From Macrothele yani (lineage: Eukaryota; Arthropoda; Arachnida; Araneae; Macrothelidae): DNA of 64,000 bases. Positions within the stretch are counted from its first letter, which is position 1, and every line of letters begins with the position of its first letter. The notes below the pieces were generated by a model. The model had not been told where the DNA came from and ran no database searches. It saw only the letters and a list, made by a program, of their open reading frames with translations. A program made the position numbers and the translations under genes. Shown piece after piece: positions 31,695 through 43,292 of this stretch. The DNA is taken from contig CM077005.1 in NCBI GenBank assembly GCA_039090855.1, forward strand, positions 77,310,607-77,374,606, in the 5' to 3' direction.

Positions 31695-33997
31695 CTGTTA
31701 AAATACATAACGATTAAAAAAATGGATGTAATGAATTTCAACACTTGTTCTGCAAAAGTTTTACAGATATCAGAAAATTCTGCATACATTAAGACAGAGG
31801 TTGGAAACGTTTTCTTCATGTTTGAAGGCCGAATTAAGTTAGCTGTTATCTAACAAGGCAGCACTCAAGAAACTTCAATTAGATATACTTCGAAATGTAC
31901 ATTGTTTTGTAAAAATCTTACTAACTTCAAAAAGTGAAAAAAATTATTAATTCTGAAGTTAACTAACCTTTTAATTACTTTGTTTTGTTGTGACTGCCTT
32001 TTTTATTTATTTTTTATTTTAAAGCATTTCAATATTAAGTTGCAACATGGAGGTCCACGCTTTTAGTTGATCCTCTAGATGGGTATCCGTAATTTGTGGC
32101 CTTAAGGGCGTCTTGATTTGGGTTAGGTAGGAAAATGTAGATTTACAGCAGTAAGTGTTTGAAAAGCAAGAAAGCATTTTTCGTGCATGTTGCCGAAGGG
32201 GTAGGTATTCTATTGCATTTTTCTATATTTCAACTGGATCTTTCTTAGCTTCAAATAAGGACTTTAAAATGTCATCTGAGAGCTCAATCAATTTCATCTG
32301 TAGTTCTTTAAGGAGCCATAGGACGCAATCATGAGCGTACAGGTATCAAACTAGCCCTTATGGCTTACTAATGTTTTAATTGTGGCCGTCAGTCGTTGAC
32401 TACTACATGTACTATTACTTCGTTAGTAGTATTTGAACGACGGAGCATTACTTCATTGAATTTTCTTTTACTCTTTGGTGTTTTAAATGCTTTCATTTTA
32501 AGATTAAAATAAAAATAACAAAAGACTAACAAAAACATATTAATAAAAATAAAACGATTTGTTCTGCAAAATTTGAATTCACTCAAAAGGCCGCACTTAA
32601 TGGCCTAGAAGGACGTAGGTTGTACTTATAAATTTTCTTGATAATTAATATATAAAAGGCAGATATTCAGTACGGCCACCTTACATACAACCAGCATTAA
32701 CTTCAGTTTATTGTAAACTGAAGTTAATGCTCAACAGATACAGTTTTGTTACAACATATGCGTTACAATGAATAATGTGTTCCTCAGTTCATTTGCAATT
32801 GATAACAATGATACTTTATCTTTTACATAACCCCAACATGAAAACCTTTTGGAATTAAACCTGGTGGCGTAGGTACCATAATTTTGAACTATCACTTCCA
32901 ATTCATGTTTTCATTATCTATGTATATTTAAGTAAACTTCGAATGAAAAACGAACGAAGGTTCTCCATTACGTCCTCACTGACACCTTTCCTAGACGTGT
33001 TTTTCCCTGCAGCACATAAACATTTTTTTTCTTGCATAAATGCATCGTAAATGCTTCGTTTAAGATGCAAGAATTTCAGATTCGCTGTTAAACTTTGTTA
33101 AGCAAAAACACCGCGGGCTGATTAGAGATTTCACTTCGTCATTTTTTATTTATTTATTTATCATTCCCAAATCAAAATTAAATCTAGACTTTTTTAGAGA
33201 AGCCATCCGTGTATACCGAATTAACTCGTGCGTGGATAACAGTGGCTGCAAAGGAAATCCGGTTTCAATTTAAATAAGCATTATTGCCTTTATAACTCGC
33301 TCGTTAGCAGAAGACCGTTTCAAATAGTGGAAACAAATGCTAACGTCCAAATATTGCTTTTTTCTCTTCCCGCATAGGGAGGTGTTTATGATCGACAGGC
33401 AGCGTGGTATGTCTTCTTTGTTTGCTTATTTTGCCGAGTGTTAAATTAGTTTAAAATGTCCGGAAAAGGCTTCGAAACATTCTTCAAAATAAATCAAAGT
33501 AATCATCAGACTGGCGTGGGCAATTGTTTCGTTATTAGATCCGAGAAAATGAAACGAATGGATTTGCTCATCTGTTTCGATGGAACAAAAGATAATTTTC
33601 TGTTCACGATCGAAACGGCCTGAAGAAGAGGGGAGGCATTAATTTCCTGGGGTCGACTGTAAAAGGAGAAAATGAAGAATGTTGGGAAACAGCGGTGTTC
33701 AAAAGCACCTGCGAATGTATTCATTAAATTTACCTTCCATTTTGCACAAAACTTGAAACTGGAATTTTTCTGCGCTGTATTTTGATTCCTATTTAGGTTT
33801 GCTGAAGTTTTTGTTATCAAATCGGTGAAATCCAATATTCCTCATAAACTTTTTTTCGCTTATAAAAAAAGCATAAAGTAATTGGCCCTGAGTGAAATGT
33901 GTTATCGAAACTGAATTCCGTTCGTAAAACAATGCAGAGACTGGAACTGCACGTACAAACAAGTATCTGGCTAGATAACAAGGATCGAGCATCGTTA
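31695..33997. other. No recognisable gene
   Basis: AT-rich DNA. A frame of 109 codons (33506-33835, minus) has no motif. The perfect hairpin at 32693-32731 is listed separately. Confidence 0.5.
32693..32731. repeat. Perfect 18-bp hairpin
   Basis: AGCATTAACTTCAGTTTA, then TTG, then TAAACTGAAGTTAATGCT: an exact 18-base stem with a three-base loop in otherwise unremarkable DNA. It could be a foldback remnant. There is no sign that it is a terminator or an RNA gene. Confidence 0.9.
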
Positions 33998-33999
33998 TA

Positions 34000-35536
34000 C
34001 ACTAGCGTGCAAAAATTAAACATGAGGCGGTTTTTTGAATGTATCGTCGTGCACAAGTGCTCCACATCGACTCAAATCATACCATACGATCCACAAGATG
34101 TACGAATATGGGACAAGTGAGCAAAACCGTCCAAACAAGGAATCCAAAGGATACAAAGGCACTTTATTGAAAAAGGTAGCTTCGAGCACAACTGGACAGA
34201 AGACAGAAACGTCCATTGACAGGCGGCTTCCAAGAAAAATCCAGTCTTTAGTGGGGGATATGATCACCCCTGACTGCGTTGCAGGATTTACAACGTCTGT
34301 CCATGCTAGGACGAGGTTGTCAAGGAGCTGTTGAGGCATCGCGGCCCATTCCTCTTGTAGCGCCAATCGCAGCTGCGGAATTGTTGCTGGCGGCTGGTGA
34401 CGTGCTGCCAAGCGTCTCCCGAGAAGGTCCCACACGTATTCGATTGGATTTAGGTCCGGGGATCTTGCGGGACAATGCATGCGTTGAATATCTTCACTCT
34501 CCAACAGCTCTGCCACAGACACTGTACGATGAGGTGTAGCGTTTTCGTCCATGAAGAGGAACTCAGGACTCACAGCACCTCTAAACAGACGCACGTGAGG
34601 CAGGAGAACCTCGGTACAATAGCGGACACCAGTGACTAAACATCCTTGGAAGATGTGGAGGTCAGTACGGCTACCAAGCACGATACCGCCCTAAACGAGA
34701 ACTCCGCCACCTCCAAACCTGTCCCTTTCGATGATGTTGGAGCTGTGATTGCGTGTTCCTTGCTCTCTCCAGATGTATATACGTCCAGAATCGATCGTCA
34801 GACTAAATCGGCTCTCATCCGTAAAGAGAACTCGACCCCATTGCTGATGTGTCCTGTTCTTGTGTTCCTGGCACCACAGAAACCGCCGTATCTGATGAGC
34901 AGGCATTAATGGCACACACCGTACTGGTCGTCGTACAAATAGACCACCTGTGTGCAGCCTCCTGGCCACGATAAAACGCGATATCTGTTGCATGTGTCCT
35001 GCGATTTCTCCCGCTGTCTGCCGCCTGTCTCTTCTCGCCTGTAGGACAATATACCGGTCGTCCGCCGCCGTGGTTGCTCGTGGACGACCACTGCTAAACT
35101 CTCGGACAGCTGTTCCTGTCGTTTGAAATGCTCTCCAAGCTCGTGAAACGATGCTATAAGCGATCTCGAACTCCTCGGCGACACTAGTCACACTTCAACT
35201 TTCTTCCAACTTCCCAATGACGCGACCTCGGGTAAAGTCATCCAGATGTCGTCTACTGGATTGCCTGTTGGCCATATCACAGTGGCAGCTACTCGACGTC
35301 GTTCAAACCGATGTACACCATGCGATAGTTTTCACCGAATTGCTGAGCGTACACAGCCCGTGTGCTTTATATTCTTCCGCTGTCCCCCCCCCCCCCATGT
35401 CATGCTGCATATATGCGCATGCCCTACCGTACCGGACCTTAGTCTATCTCCTGAGTGGTCTTTTGGTCGGTTCTGCCTGCTCGTTCCGCTGTTATGCTAA
35501 TTTCTCCTCTTCGTCCTTAATTTTTGCAAACCAGTG
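34000..35536 (-). mobile_element. Tc1-like element, full length
   Basis: The ends are CACTAGCGTGCAAAAATTAA at 34000-34019 and, in reverse complement on the right, CACTGGTTTGCAAAAATTAA (35517-35536), matching at 16 of 20, with TA flanking both. It is 1537 bp and separated by only 132 bases from the next Tc1 element, which belongs to a different family. Confidence 0.9.
34016..35275 (-). pseudogene. Tc1-like DD34E transposase, one frame with two stops
   Basis: From a start at 35275 (MANRQSSRRHLDDFTRGRVI) one reading frame runs the full gene with only two in-frame stops, at 35192-35194 and 34691-34693 (TAG). It holds the N-terminal helix-turn-helix (SVAEEFEIAYSIVSRAWRAF), VLFTDESRFSLTIDSGRIYI (first catalytic Asp), FLFMDENATPHRTVSVAELL (second Asp) and CPARSPDLNPIEYVWDLLGR (catalytic Glu). 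The triad is complete and there are no frameshifts, so this is the best preserved Tc1 gene in the window. The tail beyond about 34170 is unusual for the family. Confidence 0.92.
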
Positions 35537-35668
35537 TATCATCTGAAACAAAAAGTATTTCAAGCTAAAGCAGAAAGATTTAAATTTTATTTATTTTTAA
35601 AGGTCTTCTTTAAGATTTCGCTGTACCTTTTTGATTGTTTCTTAAAGATCTATCTGTTTTCCTAAATA

Positions 35669-37074
35669 CACTGCTGTTAATAGAAATTGCAACACCAAGA
35701 ATGAAACAAGCAATCGCAATGAAATTTATGGGAAGGATTAGTTATGGTACAAGCTGCGTACTATCACAATTACATACCGGTTCATGATGAGAAAGACAAA
35801 AAAATTAGTAATAACTAAATCTCCCATGGACGGTTATCACCGATTCCACACGCCGTGGGATCGAATGAAACAGGTTTTGGATTGTCGTTTACGTTATTGT
35901 GTTCCATTCTGCTTCTACACGCATCCGCAATTCGTTGGTTGTGACACGCGGCGAAGCCATTCGTCGCGAGATGACGCCCAGACGGTCTCTATATAGGCGA
36001 CAAAACTTGCGAGAGAGCAGGCCAGGAAAGACGAGCGACTTGATGCTCACAGAGTACGACTTGGAAAGTACGAGCAGCATGGGGTCGGGCAGTTTCTTGT
36101 TGGAAGAAAGCTCCCGGGATCGTCTAAAGGAAGGGTAGAAGTTCAGCTTCCAACACTTCCGTGATGTAGCGTTGCCTGTTCAATTTGTCTGTGATTCGTA
36201 GTAGGTGTATGCGTGAACGAAACACAATAGACCATTACGCTCAGCGTGGGACCGGTATGGCGCTGAACAATACAGCCTTTCAGATGCCGTTCACCACAGT
36301 ATCTGAGAACAAGGATTCGTCCGTCCTAATGCATTACATTGAATCTGGACTCGTCCTAAGGCACAATATGCTTCCCCATTCAGCACTCCAGTTTCGACGT
36401 TTGCGGCACCACAGCAATCGCTGGCGCCTATGGTTCAGAATCAAGGAAAGTCGCAGCAATGGACGGCGAGCAACGAGGCCTCTCTGCAGCAATCGCTGAC
36501 GAACAGTGCTGGCAGACATCGTACGATGTGTGATCCTGCTCCATTGCTTCACAAGTATCGTGGATGGTGTTGTGCACGACGTCACTGCCATGCGGTGTAT
36601 GGACCTGTCTTCTCGCTCGGTTGTGCGATTTCGAGCTCCTGACACTGAACGACGATGCGTAGAACCTTCTGCTGTCCATTGACGCCATGTACGCATAACG
36701 GTAGGTGCGTTACGCCCAACGCGTACAGCAATATCGCGGTATGATAAACCACCTTCTCTGAGTCCAACGAGTCTACCTCTTTCAAACTCCGTCAAATGTT
36801 CGTATGTCTGTCTAGTCCTCCTAGGCGGCATGTTTACATGTTAACAATTGCGTACGGTCGAGTTTAGCGATAGCAATTTTAAAAACCTGCTCTATGTACC
36901 CCTTCCTTTCTATCCTCTGGTGTGACGTTTCCGATGGCGTTGCGCACGCTTCACATTCGCATGTCCGCTGCAGTTGTAATCATTTGCATCTCCCCTGGTG
37001 CCCTATTCACCCTGCAAATTTTGTGCAAATCCGAGCATTTCTTCATGATGTTTCAATTTCTTCTGACAGCAGTG
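35669..37074 (-). mobile_element. Tc1-like element, full length
   Basis: The left end CACTGCTGTTAATAGAAATT (35669) and the right end in reverse complement CACTGCTGTCAGAAGAAATT (ending 37074) match at 17 of 20, continuing as GCAACACCAAGAATG / GAAACATCATGAAGA. TA flanks both ends. Length 1406 bp. Confidence 0.9.
35880..36831 (-). pseudogene. Tc1-like transposase, decayed C-terminus
   Basis: The start at 36831 gives MPPRRTRQTYEHLTEFERGR and the helix-turn-helix LSYRDIAVRVGRNAPTVMRT. The frame stays open to 36334, ending just after SAEWGSILCLRTSPDS, where the first catalytic segment (normally FSDESRF) begins to break down. Beyond that only fragments survive, such as LYRDRLGVISRRMASPRVTT and NELRMRVEAEWNTI (35890-35990), matching the region around the catalytic Glu and after. 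The catalytic core is lost. Confidence 0.85.
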
Positions 37075-37189
37075 TATTTCAGACTTTTCGAATATTTAAG
37101 ATACTCCGAATTTTAGTATTTCATACAAGATCCCAAAGGTTTTCTCTTCCTTATCCCTCACACAAAAATTCTAAGTAGCAATATTTATT

Positions 37190-38792
37190 CGGTACATACA
37201 GACCTAATATTACATGCAGGAAATTACAAGAAATGAACTCTTACATATACTTAAACAAATTAACATCAACTCTGGACCAGGTTATGATGATTTTCACCCC
37301 AGGAATATTAAGTATGTTGCAGACGTCATTGTTGAGCCATTACTAACAATTTACAACTCCATACTTCATTCAGGAATTTTTCCGGATGCTTTAAAAGTAA
37401 CCAAAATCACTCCTAAATTCAAAAATGGTTCAGAAAATGAAGCAAATAATTATTATCCTATAGCAAATCTTTCAATTTTTGCCAAGATCCTGGAAAAATT
37501 AATTTGTACTCGACTAATTTCCTACCTTCAAAACTATAAGATACTCAGTCAGTATCAATTTTGATTTTTAGCAGATAAATCTGCAGAATTAGCATTGCTA
37601 TACCTTCAAAATGCTATACAAAATAATTTTACTCAAAAATATACAATAGCTTTATTTCTGGATATGTCAAAGGCATTTGATACTTTAAATCATGATTTTC
37701 TTCATTCTAAATTACAAAATATAGGAATCAGGGGTATTACTTATTCATTTTTCAAAAATTACTTGACTAACAGACAACAATATACACAAATTGAACATTA
37801 TCACTCCTCATTTCAAATTATGAGATCAGGAGTACCTCAGGGTTCTGTCCTCGGCCCTTTATTGTTTAATATATACATTAATTATTTATTTTCGCTGCCA
37901 ACTCATATGGATCTTTTCCTGTATGCTGATGATACAGCTGTTCTTATAAAAGGAAAAAATTTAGGTGAAATACTAACACCATGTAATAAACAGTTGCTAA
38001 CTATTTCTGACTGGTTAAATTATAATGAATTAATAATTAATGTTAATAAAACTAAAGCAGTGATTTTTTTCTAATACGTTATCTCATTTAACACCAAATG
38101 TATAAATATCCCTTAATAATAAAAGAATTGATATAGTACCTTCATTCAACTACCTGGGAACTACAATAAATTTTGACCTCAAATGGAATAAACATATTGA
38201 TTTTCTTTTAATTAAACTATCTAGAAATATTAGTATAGTGAGTAATATCCTGATTGATCTAACAACTAAAACACTGATCTCACTGTATTACACACTATTT
38301 CAAACTCATATCAATTACTTCATCCTATCATGGGGACAAACGACACAATACAATATTAATAAATTACAAATCCTACAAAATAAATTCATTAGACTAATTG
38401 ATCTCAAATCACATCTTAATACTCGACCAATAATAAATTTTAGAACAAAAGTATATCCTAATAAATATAATATACTTACTATTACTCAACTATACTATTT
38501 TAATCTTGGTAAAATTATGTTCAAACGAAATAAATATAATTTATATTCAGATCTTATATTTCTTAATACACATGCACCTTCGTATGAAACAAGGAATAAA
38601 CTACAATTACAACCTATTTTTCCAAAACCGGAATCAATTAAACTTACTCTAAATTACAGAGGCCCTCAATACTGGAATGCTTTACCTAGCAACCTGACTA
38701 ACTTAAACAATTTTAATTTATTTAAAAAAATTCAAACTCTATCTTCTTCAATATTTAAAAATAAAGGAAAAGATTGGCAAAACTTCTTCTGA
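37190..38792 (+). pseudogene. CR1/Jockey-group non-LTR reverse transcriptase, 5'-truncated
   Basis: Three long open segments follow one another (37214-37564, 37595-38074, 38238-38792). They hold NNYYPIANLSIFAKILEKLI (RT fingers), TIALFLDMSKAFDTLNHDFL (motif A), MRSGVPQGSVLGPLLFNIYI (motif B) and MDLFLYADDTAVLIKG (motif C, YADD). The last segment, ending YRGPQYWNALPSNLTNLNNF, is the C-terminal extension typical of the CR1/L2/Jockey group. Stops at 37562, about 38072 and in between show decay, and the endonuclease is missing. About 200 bases downstream is an A-rich tail (AAAAATAAATAAACAAATGG). The clade within the group is uncertain. Confidence 0.88.
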
Positions 38793-39000
38793 TTGTCTGA
38801 CTTGATGTGTGTATTTGTTGTTTCATTTGTTTCTTCTACGGGGAGTATAGGGCTATGTCATGCCATTTTGGCCTTTTCCCTTGTCTTCCCTGTTGTTAAG
38901 TCTATGTTCATCATTTATTTACTATCAATGTTTTTTCCCACTCGTTTTTTCTTTTCTTTCTTTTCTTCTAATAGCATGTAACAACAAAAATAAATAAACA
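38793..39000 (+). mobile_element. 3' tail of the CR1-like element
   Basis: A T-rich untranslated region ends in AACAACAAAAATAAATAAAC, which I read as the 3' end of the retrotransposon copy. An unrelated reverse transcriptase fragment starts immediately after. Confidence 0.6.
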
Positions 39001-39530
39001 AATGGCACAGTGATTGACCAGGTGAATGAGTTTGTATATTTGGGAAGCGTGTTTGATAAAGAGAACAAATTAGATGGAGGATTTCACAGGAATGATCTGT
39101 TCTCAAGAAAGTCGCGAATGGCTGTACATTGAAGTGTTATTGTTCCTATTTTGATGCAGGACAGTGAAACCTGGGTGCAGCAGAAGAGACATAGGAGTCG
39201 TTTGTGTGCTGGAGGATGCATTACTTAGGGGTCTGTGGAAAAACACGCTCAGATCATGTGAGGAATGAAGATGTGTTGCAGATGTTTAATGTGAAGCAAA
39301 ATGTTGTTAGTAAGGTGTAGACTAATATTATTAGGTGGTTTGGCCATGTTGAAAGAAATAATTTTTGCAGCCTAAGTGGCTGGAAAGAAAGGTAAAGGAA
39401 GACCAAGGAAATCATGAGAGAACTAGATTCAAGAATGTCTTCATGAGAAAAAGATTATAAGTATGAAGTACAAAAGTTCTCATGTGCGACGAGTGATTGA
39501 TATCAGTGAGCTCGAGCTGTGCGCCGAGAT
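39001..39530 (+). pseudogene. Non-LTR reverse transcriptase C-terminal fragment
   Basis: The opening frame reads VIDQVNEFVYLGSVFDKENK (the 'VxxFxYLGSxx' block after the RT domain). Later, in other frames, come VPILMQDSETWVQQKRHRSR (normally LLYGSETW), 'RNEDVLQMFNVKQNVVSKV' and RWFGHVERN. This order is typical of the C-terminal region of RTE-like endonuclease-reverse transcriptases. Heavily decayed and unrelated in sequence to the RTE copies nearby. Confidence 0.7.
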
Positions 39531-39657
39531 CGATGTAAATATAGCCCTTTGATACAGCAACAGTAAGTAAAGCCTACTTTCCATCAATTAAACATTTATC
39601 TGGCAGATTCTCTTTCTTCGAGGAGCTAACATCTGAATCTCAGAGTACAGCTTAATC

Positions 39658-39658
<1 letters not shown>

Positions 39659-39688
<30 letters not shown>

Positions 39689-39689
39689 T
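39659..39689. repeat. TGTA microsatellite
   Basis: About seven and a half copies of the four-base unit TGTA. Confidence 0.95.
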
Positions 39690-39852
39690 CAGGCCCATTA
39701 GACAATCATGTAAATTACTTCGACTTCAGCAACGTTGCTGAAGTTGTTTTACATCATTTCCTATTCCAAGAGGAGAAAGGGGTATTGTAAGCTATAAAAA
39801 TACAAATTGCCATCTCTGCCTGGGAGACTTAGTTCAAATGAAAAATATTTGC

Positions 39853-39918
39853 ATATTATATTATATTATATTATATTATATTATATTATATTATATTATA
39901 TTATATTATATTATATAT
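39853..39918. repeat. TATAT pentanucleotide microsatellite
   Basis: About thirteen units of ATATT. It ends at the TA that begins the next TIR-bounded element. Confidence 0.95.
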
Positions 39919-40035
39919 ACAGAGTGATTCATTCGGGACTTTACCCAAAAATAGCGCTATAATTTTGAAAGGAGAAAACATTTCAAGCTGAAATTTGAAG
40001 ACGAAATGTCTTAGCTTTTCACAATCACATCGATA

Positions 40036-40422
40036 TCAGAGAAGATGTTGAAAATGTCTGCCATTTACATCGAAACAGAGATCAACTCGTTGCTGCATAT
40101 TGTCAAATGTACGCCTCAGCATGTTGGTATTTATTGCTTCAATTTCCTGTGTGATGTTTCTCATCTGCAGAATAGTCTTAGGCTTATTGCTGTGTACAGT
40201 GCCTTTCAGATGACCCCATAAGAAGTAATCGAGTGGAGTTAAATCTGGAGACCTGGGTGGCCAAAAACCTTTCGAGATAACCCGATCGCCGAATAAACTT
40301 CGAATCTCAGCCACGCTGGCATTCGAAGTGTGACAAGTCGCACTATGCTGTTGGAAGAAGCCATTCTGCTGTTCAATATCATCGAGTTGGTTCACGAACT
40401 GCATGAAGATATTGAGATGCAC
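40036..40422 (-). pseudogene. Mariner-related transposase, C-terminal part
   Basis: The open frame of 128 codons reads QQNGFFQQHSATCHTSNASV, then FWPPRSPDLTPLDYFLWGHL, and ends DLCFDVNGRHFQHLL. The second catalytic Asp of the usual QDGAxxH motif is His here (QQHSATCH). The third motif SPDLTPLDYFLWG is intact. It belongs to the same broad group as the remnants at 19961-20551 and 47598-48639, whose Asp/Glu block reads 'DLTPCDFFLWGY'. The N-terminal half is deleted. Confidence 0.88.
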
Positions 40423-40733
40423 TTCTGTGTTGAAGTCTCTTCAAAGAACATGAAGGCCGCCCCGGTGGCGCAGTGGTCTGAGCGATGGCCTCTGATCATT
40501 TGTCCGAAAGGGGTATGGGTTCGAATCCCGGTGAGGCATGATGTTGTGTTAGTCTTACGGCACTGGCTCTCTCCCTTCCCTGAAACATGCATTCGCTTTG
40601 GCATGTCATACGAGCAAAACAGCAGCAGAATGTCAGAACGTACGGCACTTCGTTTTCAAATTTCAGCTAGGAATGTTTTCCCTTTTCAAAATTATAGCGC
40701 TTTTTTGTGTAAAGTCCCGACCGAATCTGTATT
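40335..40733. repeat. 399-bp direct repeat, left copy
   Basis: I compared this base by base with 42894-43292 and found no difference. It contains the end of the mariner-related element and its SINE. It stops exactly where the RTE 3' tail begins, so it reads as the left target-site duplication of the RTE insertion. Confidence 0.95.
40453..40584 (+). mobile_element. SINE-A, 3'-truncated, inside the mariner-related element
   Basis: GCCGCCCCGGTGGCGCAGTG (head with A box), GGGTTCGAATCCCGGTGAGG (B box), TTACGGCACTGGCTCTCTCC, ending at CTTCCCTGAAAC. The unique body and tail are missing. Confidence 0.92.
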
Positions 40734-42893
40734 CATCATCATCATCATTCTCAACCATTATCAATCCACTGCTGGACGAAGGTCTCCCCAAGTTTCCTCC
40801 ACAACGGTCTGTCTTGTGCCAGTCTCCTCCATGTCACCCCTGCATACTTTCGAATTTCATCCACCCATCTCCCATGTGGTCTTCTTCTGGGTCTTTTCCT
40901 GTCCCTTGGAATCCAATCTAAAATTTCGGCTGTCCATCGATGATCTGTCCTTCTGGCAGTATGTCCAGCCCATTGCCATTTCAGGGATTTAACTCTGATC
41001 ATGATGTCTTCCACTCTTGTCATTTTTCGGATCCACGAGTTCCTCTTCTTATCTCTCCTGGTTACACCAAGCATGCACCTCTCCATGCTTCTTTGAGTTG
41101 TCTGCAGCCTTTGTATGTCTCTTTTAGTTAAGGTCCACGTCTCCGCACCATACGTAAGCACTGGAAGGATGCATTGATCAAACACTTTTCTTTTAAGACA
41201 TAATGGCATATTGCTCTTGAAAATTATGCTGTTTCTTCCAAAAGCTCTCCAGGCAAGTTTTGTACGCCGATTAATTTCTTCATCAATGTGACCCTCACTT
41301 GATATCTGCTGTCCAAGATAAACGTACGTGTCTGTTATCTCCAGCTTTTCTCCATCAATCGATAAATCTTCATTTCTTGTAAAAGCATTGAACATCACTT
41401 TTGTCTTCTGAAAGTTCATTTTTAATCCCACTTCTTTACTCTTGTCAGCAAGTTCCTGGATCATACTCTGCAGCTCTGATGGGGTAGTTGCAAAAATGAC
41501 TACGTCATCAGCAAAACGAAGGTGGGTTAGATAATCTCCATTAATCTTTATCCCCTTGTTTTCCCAGCTCAGTGACTGAAAAACACCCTACAATGTGGCA
41601 TTAAAGAGCTTCGGAGATATGGTGTCACCTTGTCTCACTCCCTTCCCAATTTTTACGTGTGTTGTATTTTCAAACAGCCTAATCTTTGCACTTGCATTTT
41701 CATAGATGTTATTAATAATATTAATGTATGCATCTTCAATACCGCAGGTTTTCAGAGCCATTGTAACTGCTGATGGTTTCACCGAATCAAAGGCTTTTTC
41801 ATAATCGATAAAAGCCATGCACAATGGAAGTTCATATTCCCTCGCTCTTTCAATTAGTTCTCTCAACACGTGGATATGATCTATTGTGCTGTAGCCACTC
41901 CTGAATCCAGCTTGTTCTCTCGGTTGAGCCATGTCCAGTGTTACCTTCAAGCGGTGTGAAAGAACTTTAGTGAAGATTTTATAAACTACTGATAGGAGGC
42001 TGATAGGTCTGTAGTTTCCGAGATCCTTAATGTCACCTTTCTTATGTAGCAGGATCATTGTAGCGGTGTTCCAATCCTCAGGAATCTTTCCTTCATTAAG
42101 GCATCGAGTGAAAATTTGGGCGAGTACTGTTTCGATTTCTCCACTTGCTTCTTGTATGATGTCTACAGTAATTCCATCTTCTCCTGGAGCTTTTCCTCGC
42201 TTCATGTTCTTGATTGCATGTGCAACTTCTGCTGGAAGGACTGGAGGAACTCTGGTACTGGTATCTTTCATGATGTCTGGAGTGCATATATCATCCCTTT
42301 CATATAATTTGGAGTAGAAATCTTTCACTCTTGTCAAAATTTCGCCTCTATTTCTTGTTACAGAACCATCTTCTTTTCTCAGTGCCATAATCTGTTTTCT
42401 TCCCTTACTGAGATGTCCCTTTGCTATCTTTAGGCTTTGGTTGTTTTCAATTGCTTTCCTCACTAGTTCACAGTTGAATTTCCTTACGTCTTCAGTGATA
42501 CTTTTTCTTACTGTCTTGCATAGCTCTATATATTCCACTTTGGAAGTCACATCTTCTTTAGTTGTCCTCATCTCTCTTCTTTTTTGTATCAACATTTTGG
42601 TTTTTCCTGATAATTTGTTCACATGCAACTTGTTCTTAGACCCAGCTAATTTTGTTGCTGTTTCCATAAGAGCTTTGGTTACTTTTCTGTTAACTTCAGA
42701 GATGTCCACTTCTTCCGATGTTAGGCCTTCTAAAGCAGAGAACCTGTTATTCAGTTCTAACTTGAAGGTATTATGGTGTTTTTTAAGGTTGGTTATGTCA
42801 ATAGATTTTGTTTGTCCTATGAGCTTGCCACGTTCAAGTTTAGTGTTGAGGTGCATCTTACATCTCACCAATCTGTGGTCACTACCTGTGTTG
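40734..42893 (-). mobile_element. RTE-clade retrotransposon, 5'-truncated, very young
   Basis: A 2160-bp minus-strand element. Its 3' end is the short ATG-type tandem tail that RTE elements have (CATCATCATCAT on the plus strand at 40734). The 5' end stops inside the endonuclease coding region. It is bounded by the identical 399-bp direct repeats 40335-40733 and 42894-43292. At the 5' junction the element and the target share AAGTC, a microhomology common at truncated LINE ends. Confidence 0.93.
40751..42893 (-). pseudogene. RTE-type reverse transcriptase, one premature stop
   Basis: One frame runs the whole length with a single TAG at 41588-41590. It begins in the last endonuclease motif (SDHRLVRCKMHLNTKLERGK), followed by a linker and the RT domain: NYRPISLLSVVYKIFTKVLS, CMAFIDYEKAFDSVKPSAVT (motif A), KIGKGVRQGDTISPKLFNAT (motif B) and THLRFADDVVIFATTPSE (motif C, FADD). 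After that come YLGQQISSEGHIDEEINRRT, YGAETWTLTKRDIQRLQTTQ and RRPHGRWVDEIRKYAGVTWR, the C-terminal region usual for RTE. The missing part is most of the endonuclease. Related ends lie at 11934 and 61467. Confidence 0.93.
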
Positions 42894-43292
42894 AAGTCGC
42901 ACTATGCTGTTGGAAGAAGCCATTCTGCTGTTCAATATCATCGAGTTGGTTCACGAACTGCATGAAGATATTGAGATGCACTTCTGTGTTGAAGTCTCTT
43001 CAAAGAACATGAAGGCCGCCCCGGTGGCGCAGTGGTCTGAGCGATGGCCTCTGATCATTTGTCCGAAAGGGGTATGGGTTCGAATCCCGGTGAGGCATGA
43101 TGTTGTGTTAGTCTTACGGCACTGGCTCTCTCCCTTCCCTGAAACATGCATTCGCTTTGGCATGTCATACGAGCAAAACAGCAGCAGAATGTCAGAACGT
43201 ACGGCACTTCGTTTTCAAATTTCAGCTAGGAATGTTTTCCCTTTTCAAAATTATAGCGCTTTTTTGTGTAAAGTCCCGACCGAATCTGTATT
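42894..43292. repeat. 399-bp direct repeat, right copy
   Basis: Identical to 40335-40733 with a constant offset of 2559. It starts exactly at the truncated 5' end of the RTE and includes a second copy of the truncated SINE (43012-43143). Confidence 0.95.
43012..43143 (+). mobile_element. SINE-A, duplicated with the 399-bp repeat
   Basis: Identical to 40453-40584. It is not an independent insertion. Confidence 0.92.

Larger units (their letters stand above)
39920..40729 (-). mobile_element. Mariner-related element, internally deleted, carrying a SINE
   Basis: The inverted ends share GGGACTTTACCCAAAAA / GGGACTTTACACAAAAA and then AGCGCTATAATTTTGAAA, about 60 bases in all (left from 39920, right ending 40729), with TA at both flanks. 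The minus strand between them keeps a transposase C-terminus (40036-40422). A 3'-truncated SINE-A (40453-40584) sits inside. The right half, 40335-40733, is duplicated exactly at 42894-43292. Confidence 0.88.

Noticed and set aside
40330..40992. A 220-codon plus-strand frame, repeated at 42904-43362.
   Set aside because: It is a read-through of the antisense of a transposase, a SINE and the RTE tail. The repeat is due to the 399-bp duplication.
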